A program made the position numbers and the translations under genes. Shown piece by piece: positions 1 through 4,336 of a stretch of DNA of 5,313 nt. Each line of letters opens with the position of its first letter. Within the stretch, counting starts at the first letter, position 1. The notes beneath the pieces are model-generated. The model saw only the letters and a list, made by a program, of their open reading frames with translations. It was not told the DNA's origin and did no database searches. The DNA comes from an uncultured Clostridiaceae bacterium (GTDB lineage: Bacteria > Bacillota > Clostridia > Clostridiales > Oxobacteraceae), in assembly GCA_937900065.1 (NCBI GenBank), contig CALCDS010000294.1, positions 1 to 5,313 of the forward strand, given 5' to 3'.

Positions 1-42
1 CTGGAAAATGTGATTGCAATGGCCGAGGCTGCAAAGATGTAG
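1..42 (+). CDS. C-terminal end of an unidentified protein (partial)
   Basis: Frame 1 is open from the window edge and ends at TAG (40-42), giving the tail LENVIAMAEAAKM. The codons (GAA, AAT, GCA, AAG) fit the other genes here, and the stop leaves 37 bases before the -35 box of the next promoter. Thirteen residues are too few to assign a family. Frame 3 is also open to 83 with a Cys-rich tail (GKCDCNGRGC...), but it would run into the -35 box of the 6S promoter, so I prefer frame 1. A perfect 12-bp palindrome (CAGCATATGCTG, 56-67) follows the stop. It has no loop and no T-run, so it is not a convincing terminator. Confidence 0.45.
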   Translation: MENVIAMAEAAKM

Positions 43-79
43 AGGAATTATTTAACAGCATATGCTGGATGTATCATAC

Positions 80-108
80 TTGAAAGCAAGGATGATAGAT
101 GATATAAT
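80..108 (+). promoter_or_regulatory. sigma-A promoter of 6S RNA
   Basis: A -35 box TTGAAA (80-85) and a perfect -10 box TATAAT (103-108) are separated by exactly 17 bases. This is a near-consensus vegetative promoter. Transcription should start around 114-116, just upstream of the 6S RNA body. The strength fits a gene for an abundant stable RNA. No Shine-Dalgarno plus start-codon pair follows that would suggest an mRNA. Confidence 0.8.
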
Positions 109-120
109 ATGTTCGAAAGA

Positions 121-308
121 GAACGAAAGGAATTCCTGAGGTGTACGAATAACCTGGGATGTTCAACCGACAGAATGAATACGGGAGTTCGAGTTTTGCG
201 TGGTATGTCATACTTGCATGACAAGAAGGCAGAAATCGCAAACAGGGCACCCACCTGCCGAATGGCGGGTATGAACATGCAGGGGAACGGCATCATGGGA
301 ATTTTATA
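121..308 (+). ncRNA. ssrS: 6S RNA (SsrS), regulator of RNA polymerase holoenzyme
   Basis: 6S RNA binds housekeeping-sigma RNA polymerase by mimicking an open promoter, and it dampens transcription when nutrients run low. The secondary structure can be read directly. A terminal helix pairs 131-144 with 290-303 (AATTCCTGAGGTGT against GGCATCATGGGAATT, one A-A mismatch and several G-U pairs). A second helix pairs CCTG (153-156) with CAGG (280-283) and TGTTCA (160-165) with TGAACA (272-277). A large central bubble follows, with a hairpin on its 3' side (ACCTGCC-GAAT-GGCGGGT, about 253-270). The apical arm has TTTGCG (195-200) paired with CGCAAA (237-242) and ends in a TGTCAT/ATGACA hairpin (206-223). 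The 5' CCTGA-GTGT and 3' GGCATC elements resemble known 6S ends from B. subtilis and E. coli. The size of about 185 nt is typical. Exact ends are estimates; the 5' end may be processed from a start near 115. Confidence 0.85.
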
Positions 309-340
309 GTGAGTTTCCTTTATGAAAATGGTGAATTATT

Positions 341-371
341 TACCCTCCGTTTAATTATCGGAGGGTATTTT
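341..371 (+). terminator. Rho-independent terminator downstream of 6S RNA
   Basis: TACCCTCCG (341-349) and CGGAGGGTA (359-367) form a perfect 9-bp stem with a 9-base loop, followed by TTTTCGTTGTTT. The T-tract lies on the plus-strand side, so it fits 6S RNA, whose mature end would then be trimmed back about 35 bases or more. On the minus strand the stem is followed by AAATAATTC, a poorer tail. It may still help stop the converging VanW-family gene, which ends 26 bases away. Confidence 0.75.
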
Positions 372-393
372 CGTTGTTTAATTTAAGTACAAA

Positions 394-1653
394 TCATTTG
401 TATTTGCTCCTTCCGAGGAATTCATGCTTTACAAGATTTCCATCCATGTATATATCTTTATATGCGTCGGCAGTATTGTTGGAGATTATTTTAGAATATA
501 CCTTTACTGTTTTACCTTCTAGAGGCACCCCCAATATATCGAATGTTATATTGCGGCTATCGGTTTTTGATTTAATCAGAATGTAGTTTTGAGTATTGTT
601 TACAAAGCGCAAAGTTTGGACACCTGTTGAAACTGTGGCATCCAGCCCGAGCGGCACATAATGTACCGGCAGCGAATGAGGCGAGCGCTTGGTTATTTTT
701 AAATCCGCCAGAAGAGCTGCATTATAAAGCGTTGTTGAGACCTGGCACAATCCTCCGCCTATGTCTGTGGCAGGCCTCCCGTTTTGATATACTCCGGCGA
801 TTTTAAATCCTCTTTCAGGTGTTGTTTCGCCTACATATTTCCAAAACTCGAATTCATCGCCCGGCTTTAACAATATATTGTTTATCAATGCGGCTCCAAG
901 CCTTATATTCTCTTTTCTGCCCGTATCCGAACCCCCATAATAACTTGTATATGTTGAAACGATTTTTGAAGGCATCATCTTTTTTATATCTTCTTCTCTG
1001 ACAGAGGCGGAAACCATATCTAAAGGTATATTGATATCTCTTACTGAAGAGGAAGCTGCCGATAATATTGCCTTTTCAAATTCCTGCCTGTTGACCGCAT
1101 ATCCTTGGACTTCTTTTTTTATGATAAGGTTTCCACTATCTATATATAACGAAGCATCCTCAGGCTTTGTTTCAATAGAAAGCAGGGATTCATCAACAAA
1201 GTCATTTAATTTTTTGCTATCCAGCTTGATAAAATCCGACATCAATATTTCTTCATGGAAATCCATATGCCTTTTTACGGATTTTAATATATCATCTCCA
1301 TAAGTGCATGCATCGATCCTTTTCATAAGTTCTTTAGTATCTATAAATACGCCGATATCCTTTAAACTAGCCTTTACGGTTTTAGAAGGGGAATTGAGTA
1401 TCATCTCATCACTTAAATATTCTTCAATCAGTTGATTGGCTTTAAAATGTGCCTCGTTGAGTTTGAGTCCTCCCAAACTCTCAAAGGTGCCGTCATTTTT
1501 TATCAAGTTTGTTTCAGATGCGATTTTATAGCTTTCGAGTGTTACAAATGAAACAAAAAAATATAATGAAGCTGTCAATATCACCAAAACAGTTATCAGT
1601 ATAAACAGTTTGCATTTTTTATTTTTGCTGATATCATGATCTACATTATCCAT
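394..1653 (-). CDS. VanW-family membrane-anchored protein
   Basis: This 419-residue protein belongs to the VanW family, named after an accessory gene of some vancomycin-resistance clusters; the biochemical role is unknown. Residues 1-15 are polar with a Lys cluster (KNKKCK). Residues 16-36 form one hydrophobic segment, so the rest (37-419) probably lies outside the membrane. Residues of about 60-220 resemble the PG_binding_4-type region that precedes VanW in such proteins. The VanW core spans about 225-375 and carries the signature GGGLCQVSTTLYNAAL (299-314) with its conserved Cys303, then RSPHSLPVHYVPLGLDATVS (323-342). The last 40 residues (GKTVKVYSK...YMDGNLVKHE) resemble the usual C-terminal extension. 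The ATG at 1653 is preceded by a GGGGGT ribosome site (1662-1667) with 8 bases between. It is a single gene, convergent with 6S RNA. The full-length core argues for a working gene. It is not evidence of vancomycin resistance, since no vanHAX or vanRS genes are nearby. Confidence 0.9.
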   Translation of the reverse strand: MDNVDHDISKNKKCKLFILITVLVILTASLYFFVSFVTLESYKIASETNLIKNDGTFESLGGLKLNEAHFKANQLIEEYLSDEMILNSPSKTVKASLKDIGVFIDTKELMKRIDACTYGDDILKSVKRHMDFHEEILMSDFIKLDSKKLNDFVDESLLSIETKPEDASLYIDSGNLIIKKEVQGYAVNRQEFEKAILSAASSSVRDINIPLDMVSASVREEDIKKMMPSKIVSTYTSYYGGSDTGRKENIRLGAALINNILLKPGDEFEFWKYVGETTPERGFKIAGVYQNGRPATDIGGGLCQVSTTLYNAALLADLKITKRSPHSLPVHYVPLGLDATVSTGVQTLRFVNNTQNYILIKSKTDSRNITFDILGVPLEGKTVKVYSKIISNNTADAYKDIYMDGNLVKHEFLGRSKYK

Positions 1654-2010
1654 ATTACAATACCCCCATTATATCAAATGCATAGCAGAATAAAAAAACA
1701 GTGCAACCTTTGCTTAAAGTATGCTCTGCCGGCAGAAAATTTTATGCTTATTGTGGCATGTGAGCCTATGCATTGCTTAATTAATATATATTCGACCGTG
1801 CAAATTCATATGCATCAGCTTATTGGAGTAAAAGCGGTAAAGTAAAGGCCATATCGGCATAGAGCTATATCTTAGAATATTGTGGTCATATGTTTAATAT
1901 ATTTATATAGAACAAGTTTTGTGAAATACAGCGATTTGGAAAGTTCGGCATCATACCAATAAAGATTCAACTGATAGTATGTGTAACATCGATTTGAAGG
2001 AGGGGAAAAG
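1654..2010. other. 357-base divergent intergenic region
   Basis: This gap lies between the starts of the VanW-family gene (minus) and the first DUF378 gene (plus), so it should hold both promoters. I see no convincing one. The best plus-strand candidate is TTGTGG (1880-1885), 17 bases, TTATAT (1903-1908), which would give a leader of about 95 bases. A TATAAT on the minus strand (1673-1668) lies too close to the ribosome site to be the -10 box of a normally led transcript. A perfect 12-bp palindrome TCTGCCGGCAGA sits at 1725-1736. No RNA family or credible small gene was recognised. Confidence 0.5.
1997..2003 (+). promoter_or_regulatory. Consensus ribosome binding site of first DUF378 gene
   Basis: AAGGAGG lies 7 bases before the ATG at 2011. 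It is the only full-consensus Shine-Dalgarno in the window and fixes the start of a gene short enough to be doubted otherwise. Confidence 0.85.
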
Positions 2011-2217
2011 ATGAGGCTTGATACATTTGATTGGACGGCGCTTGTGCTTGTCATAGTGGGAGCGCTAAACTGGGGACTGATTGGTTTATTTAATTTTGAC
2101 ATTGTAGCATTCATATTTGGCGGATCCACAGCATTTCTTACTAAAATAGTCTATGGATTGATAGGACTGGCAGGTGCATATATTATATATCTTCTCAGAA
2201 AATTAAAAAGAGCATAA
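2011..2217 (+). CDS. DUF378 family small membrane protein (copy A)
   Basis: This 68-residue protein belongs to DUF378, a family of tiny bacterial membrane proteins with no assigned function. Two hydrophobic segments are visible, at about 9-27 and 45-62. Between them is the family signature GALNWGLIGLFNFDIVAFIFGG (residues 17-38; Asn20, Trp21 and Gly22 are shared with copy B). The C-terminus is basic (RKLKRA), which by the positive-inside rule suggests it is cytoplasmic; both ends would then be inside. The start is secured by AAGGAGG 7 bases upstream. It converges with a second DUF378 gene (2310-2507), and a GC-rich hairpin lies between the two. Length is normal for the family and nothing is truncated. 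The family call is secure; the function is unknown. Confidence 0.88.
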   Translation: MRLDTFDWTALVLVIVGALNWGLIGLFNFDIVAFIFGGSTAFLTKIVYGLIGLAGAYIIYLLRKLKRA

Positions 2218-2245
2218 AAGAGGCAAAAAGTATCCTAAGCTACCG

Positions 2246-2272
2246 CAACCCCCTATAAAAAACAGGGGGTTG
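2246..2272. terminator. Hairpin between convergent DUF378 genes, probable bidirectional terminator
   Basis: CAACCCCCT (2246-2254) and AGGGGGTTG (2264-2272) form a perfect 9-bp stem with five consecutive G-C pairs and the 9-base loop ATAAAAAAC. It lies 28 bases after the stop of the plus-strand gene and 37 bases past the stop of the minus-strand gene. The tail on the plus strand (TTGAATTAT) is only moderately T-rich and the minus-strand tail is not T-rich. I infer the function mainly from the strong stem and its position. Confidence 0.6.
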
Positions 2273-2309
2273 TTGAATTATATCCTCCTTTCATTTGTAA
2301 ATAGTCATC

Positions 2310-2507
2310 TTATCTAACCGGCCTTCTTTCTCTAAATAATAATGATATTGAATATATTCCCGCAATGCCTACAAGGGTATATATTATTCTGCTTACCATT
2401 GATGATGTTCCTCCAAAAATTGATGCTACAAAATCAAATTGGAAGAGCCCGATTAGCCCCCAGTTTAGCGAGCCTATTATCATAAGCAATATAGCCAATC
2501 TGTCCAT
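2310..2507 (-). CDS. DUF378 family small membrane protein (copy B)
   Basis: This 65-residue protein is a paralogue of copy A. It has two hydrophobic segments (about 3-22 and 40-57), the signature GSLNWGLIGLFQFDFVASIFGG (12-33) and a strongly basic tail (RERRPVR). The open frame extends six codons upstream to an ATG at 2525, but no ribosome site precedes that codon. The ATG at 2507 has GAGGAG (2523-2518) 10 bases before it and aligns with copy A and with typical family N-termini, so I take 2507 as the start. A possible promoter is TTGCAA (2575-2570), 16 bases, TATATG (2553-2548), with four of six matches in each box. Function is unknown. The convergent arrangement with copy A suggests an inverted duplication or paired insertion that has since diverged. 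Confidence 0.87.
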   Translation of the reverse strand: MDRLAILLMIIGSLNWGLIGLFQFDFVASIFGGTSSMVSRIIYTLVGIAGIYSISLLFRERRPVR

Positions 2508-2577
2508 ATTAATATCACTCCTCATACAAATAATTGATATCTATGCACATATAGAGTGCTTTAAATATTTTGCAACA

Positions 2578-2625
2578 GGCTATATCGCTTGAACTCATTA
2601 CATCTTACACAAATCAAATATAGCC
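2578..2625. repeat. Stem-loop upstream of DUF378 copy B
   Basis: GGCTATAT (2578-2585) pairs perfectly with ATATAGCC (2618-2625). After a CGC bulge, TTGA (2589-2592) pairs with TCAA (2614-2617), making a 12-bp stem with a 21-base loop. It lies just upstream of the suggested promoter of copy B, so it could be an operator. If transcription starts further away it could instead be a structured leader element. No known family is recognised. Confidence 0.5.
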
Positions 2626-2766
2626 CGGCAATTTTTGTCTGGATTATATTATCTATATAATTTGCATAACTATGGATTTGTATACATGAGATGTGTAAAA
2701 TATTAGGAATATAGCAATATGGAGCATGAGCGGCAGTACATTGGCATGGATTGAATATTATGGATT

Positions 2767-2820
2767 AACATGAATTATAATCATGTTTTAGTCTGATATG
2801 GTATCACTGCAGGATACCGT
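2767..2820 (+). repeat. Two tandem hairpins
   Basis: The first hairpin pairs AACATGA (2767-2773) with TCATGTT (2781-2787); the stem is AT-rich and TTTAG follows. The second pairs ATGGTATC (2798-2805) with GATACCGT (2813-2820), 8 bp with one G-T pair and the loop ACTGCAG. The first could be a weak terminator of an unseen small transcript. The second has no T-tract. Neither belongs to a gene that I can identify. Confidence 0.4.
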
Positions 2821-2901
2821 GGATATGTTAACATAATAACGGATTATGGTTTTACTTTATGGACATGCTTTCTGAACTCAAATAAGTATCACTCACAAAG
2901 T

Positions 2902-2930
2902 TTGTATATAGTATGCACTTTATATATAAT
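2902..2930 (+). promoter_or_regulatory. sigma-A promoter of the c-di-AMP riboswitch / hydrolase transcript
   Basis: TTGTAT (2902-2907), a 17-base spacer and a perfect TATAAT (2925-2930) form a good vegetative promoter. The start site would be near 2937. This gives a leader of about 294 bases before the hydrolase start codon, and the leader contains the aptamer. No better promoter is visible between here and the aptamer. Confidence 0.65.
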
Positions 2931-2954
2931 ATAAAGCATAAAAATTAAGGGGAC

Positions 2955-3032
2955 ATGCATTTGGCAAGTTTAAGCCGATACTTTAATTCTAGAAAACGGC
3001 TCTGCTTAACAAAGATATTGATTTTAGCATAG
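2955..3032 (+). CDS. Possible 25-codon leader mini-ORF
   Basis: The ATG at 2955 opens a 25-codon frame (MHLASLSRYFNSRKRL then CLTKILILA) ending in TAG (3030-3032). The peptide has a basic middle (RKR, K) and a hydrophobic tail. The Shine-Dalgarno-like AAGGGG (2947-2952) is only 2 bases from this ATG, but it is 8 bases from an in-frame TTG at 2961, which may be the true start (23 codons). The frame lies entirely within the predicted leader, starting about 18 bases after the transcription start and ending about 55 bases before the aptamer. It resembles no known peptide. It could be chance, since short frames are common. Confidence 0.25.
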   Translation: MHLASLSRYFNSRKRLCLTKILILA

Positions 3033-3086
3033 CCTAGAAAATAAATCTTAAAGCGCCGGGAGCATACTTGCTGCCCTTAATAAATA

Positions 3087-3220
3087 CAATCTTGCTGAAT
3101 CCCCTAAACGGGGTACGGAGGATCCAATATTGGGGTTAATGCGCATCTGATAGATTTCTTTGCGCTAGGGAGCCTTTCATCCCGAACCCGTCAGCTAACT
3201 CCGGAAGCTCAAAAGAGAGG
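3087..3220 (+). promoter_or_regulatory. Cyclic di-AMP riboswitch (ydaO/yuaA class)
   Basis: The sequence matches the conserved core of c-di-AMP riboswitches. CTTGCTGAATCC (3091-3102) is followed by a CCCC/GGGG hairpin (3101-3113), TACGGAGGATCCAATATTGG (3114-3133) and GGTTAAT. Next comes a variable GCGCA/TGCGC hairpin (3141-3165), then a GGGA/TCCC hairpin (3168-3183), and CCGAACCCGTCAGCTAACTC with CGGAAGC (3182-3208). The loop of the GGGA/TCCC hairpin contains CCTTTC (3173-3178), which can pair with GAGAGG (3215-3220). This corresponds to the pseudoknot strand I recall from the Thermoanaerobacter aptamer (CCUUC with GAAGG). Here GAGAGG is also the ribosome binding site of the hydrolase gene. 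Riboswitches of this class normally switch genes off when c-di-AMP is high, and they often sit before wall hydrolases and potassium transporters. No terminator hairpin fits between aptamer and start codon. Confidence 0.93.
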
Positions 3221-3230
3221 AGATGTAGAC

Positions 3231-4082
3231 ATGAAATTCATCACAAAAAGATTAGCAGCTATGGCCGCAGCATGTGTGATGGCTTTTACATTATTCTTTA
3301 GTGTAAATGCCAAAGCGGCAACTAGTTCAACACTCAACTTTGGAAGCAGGGGAGAGCAGGTCTCCAACCTCCAGCAGGACCTGAAGGCTATGGGATATTT
3401 CACCTATTGGAGAACAACCGGATATTATGGTGAAATAACCAGGAATTCTGTTATAAAGTTTCAGAATGCCAATGGACTTTCAGCTGATGGTATTGCCGGT
3501 GAAAAAACTTTATATAAAATAGATCAGGTAGTCAATTCAGGTACAGCGTCATATTATACCGTAAAGGCAGGAGACAGCCTGTGGAAGATATCACAAAGAT
3601 ATGGCACGAGTGTGGACAAGCTTAAAGCTGTAAACAATATCATATATGATACCATTTATCCGGGCCAGACGTTGAAAATCGTAACTCCGATTTCAAAGAG
3701 TGCACCATCATATTCAAGCACCGATATGTACTGGCTTTCAAGGATAATCGAAGCCGAAGCATCTGGCGAACCATACCAGGGCAAAGTCGCTGTGGGAAGC
3801 GTTATTTTGAACAGAGTTGCGATGGCCGACTTTCCAAACAGTGTAAAGGGCGTAATATTTGAGTATTCCAATGGTTTACCTCAATTCAGCCCGGTCGCGG
3901 ATGGCACCATATACAACACTCCTTCACAGGAAAGCATAAATGCTGCTGTTGATGCATTCAACGGTGCAAAACCTGCGGGCAGTTCAACGTTTTTCTTTAA
4001 TCCGTCTAAATCGGCGGGTTCATGGATTGTAAGCCACAAAACATATGTTACTAGAATAGGTAACCATGTGTTTTACAAATAG
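3231..4082 (+). CDS. Secreted SleB/CwlJ-type cell wall hydrolase with PG-binding and LysM domains
   Basis: This 283-residue exported enzyme is predicted to cut peptidoglycan glycan strands, as the SleB lytic transglycosylases do. A signal peptide spans residues 1-29 or 30: KR at 6-7, a hydrophobic core at 8-24, and likely cleavage after NAKA. A PG_binding_1 domain covers about 36-98 (GSRGEQVSNLQQDLKAMGYF, ADGIAGEKTL). A LysM domain covers 108-151 (YYTVKAGDSLWKISQRYGTS, YPGQTLKIV). The catalytic Hydrolase_2 domain covers about 170-283: RIIEAEASGEPYQGKVAVGS followed by VILNRV, with Glu176 as the probable catalytic acid by alignment with the GEARGEPYEGQ motif of SleB, and then QFSPV and the closing IGNHVFYK. 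The start ATG has AGGAG (3218-3222) 8 bases upstream, directly after the c-di-AMP aptamer. Spore SleB usually lacks LysM and is encoded with ypeB, which is not found next to it here. The riboswitch therefore suggests a role in growing cells. Calling it sleB would overreach. Confidence 0.93.
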   Translation: MKFITKRLAAMAAACVMAFTLFFSVNAKAATSSTLNFGSRGEQVSNLQQDLKAMGYFTYWRTTGYYGEITRNSVIKFQNANGLSADGIAGEKTLYKIDQVVNSGTASYYTVKAGDSLWKISQRYGTSVDKLKAVNNIIYDTIYPGQTLKIVTPISKSAPSYSSTDMYWLSRIIEAEASGEPYQGKVAVGSVILNRVAMADFPNSVKGVIFEYSNGLPQFSPVADGTIYNTPSQESINAAVDAFNGAKPAGSSTFFFNPSKSAGSWIVSHKTYVTRIGNHVFYK

Positions 4083-4091
4083 TTTATATTG

Positions 4092-4147
4092 AATTTAAAG
4101 TATAAAGGCACACCGGTTTTTTGAGGTGTGCCTTTATACTTTAAATT
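4092..4147. terminator. 23-bp perfect hairpin, probable bidirectional terminator
   Basis: Two perfectly complementary 23-base arms (4092-4114 and 4125-4147) flank the 10-base loop GGTTTTTTGA. The GC-rich core is GGCACACC/GGTGTGCC. The outer part pairs an A-rich side (TTTAAAGTATAAA) with a T-rich side (TTTATACTTTAAA). The core followed by TTTATACTTTAAATT can therefore act as an intrinsic terminator for the hydrolase gene, whose stop codon is 9 bases away. Because the repeat is symmetrical it would also work in reverse. The stem is longer than usual, and the T6 run sits in the loop rather than after the stem. Confidence 0.8.
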
Positions 4148-4220
4148 AGGCTTTATATTATATCGATATAAATGTAAAATATAAACTAGAGTGTTAAAAT
4201 GGTATGGTATTTTGTCAGTG

Positions 4221-4251
4221 AACGATATGTTCAAAAATCAACAACATCGTT
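4221..4251. repeat. Imperfect inverted repeat before the lipid kinase promoter
   Basis: AACGAT (4221-4226) pairs with ATCGTT (4246-4251), and TGTT (4228-4231) pairs with AACA (4240-4243), across a small internal loop and the spacer CAAAAATC. It abuts TTGACA (4251-4256), so it could be an operator for a DNA-binding regulator. The conservation needed to support this cannot be judged from one sequence. Confidence 0.35.
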
Positions 4252-4260
4252 TGACATAGT

Positions 4261-4288
4261 TTGTTTTTATAATATTGGCTTTTATAAT
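4261..4288 (+). promoter_or_regulatory. Candidate promoter of the lipid kinase gene
   Basis: TTGTTT (4261-4266), 16 bases, TATAAT (4283-4288) is the best-spaced pair and gives a leader of about 42 bases. A perfect -35 box TTGACA lies just upstream (4251-4256), but its spacing is 11 bases to the TATAAT at 4268 and 26 bases to the one at 4283. Its only well-spaced -10 partner is TATTGG (4273-4278, 16 bases). Which pair is used is unclear. Confidence 0.4.
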
Positions 4289-4336
4289 TGATCATACATT
4301 TTTGAAAACTGCCTTGGAACAATGTGGGGGTATTAA

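Larger units (their letters stand above)
2526..2900. other. Gene-free region with several inverted repeats
   Basis: No credible coding frame or known RNA family was recognised in these 375 AT-rich bases. They hold the upstream region of DUF378 copy B and three inverted repeats listed separately (2578-2625, 2767-2787, 2798-2820). A weak plus-strand promoter-like pair, TTGTCT (2635-2640) and TATAAT (2656-2661), has only 15 bases between its boxes. A small transcript ending at the hairpins is conceivable but unproven. Confidence 0.45.

Noticed and set aside
48..296. 82-codon minus-strand open frame
   Set aside because: It is antisense to 6S RNA, has no ribosome site or recognisable domain, and is a by-product of the structured RNA sequence.
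109..309. 66-codon plus-strand open frame starting MFERERKEFL
   Set aside because: It lies over the 6S RNA, starts within the promoter region with no ribosome site, and resembles no protein family. The RNA helices explain the sequence better.
394..1653. Vancomycin-resistance gene call for the VanW-family protein
   Set aside because: VanW-domain proteins are widespread in Clostridia without resistance, and no vanHAX, vanRS or vanXY genes are in the window.
1668..1673. Minus-strand TATAAT as the -10 box of the VanW-family gene
   Set aside because: The start site would fall on the GGGGGT ribosome site, and there is no -35 match at 16-18 bases. It is probably an AT-rich coincidence.
1725..1736. 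Perfect palindrome TCTGCCGGCAGA in the 1654-2010 gap
   Set aside because: It is only 12 bases, with no loop, no T-run and no adjacent promoter. It is noted in the region entry but is not enough for an operator call.
2508..2525. Upstream ATG at 2525 as start of DUF378 copy B
   Set aside because: No ribosome site precedes it, and the GAGGAG serving the ATG at 2507 lies inside this extension.
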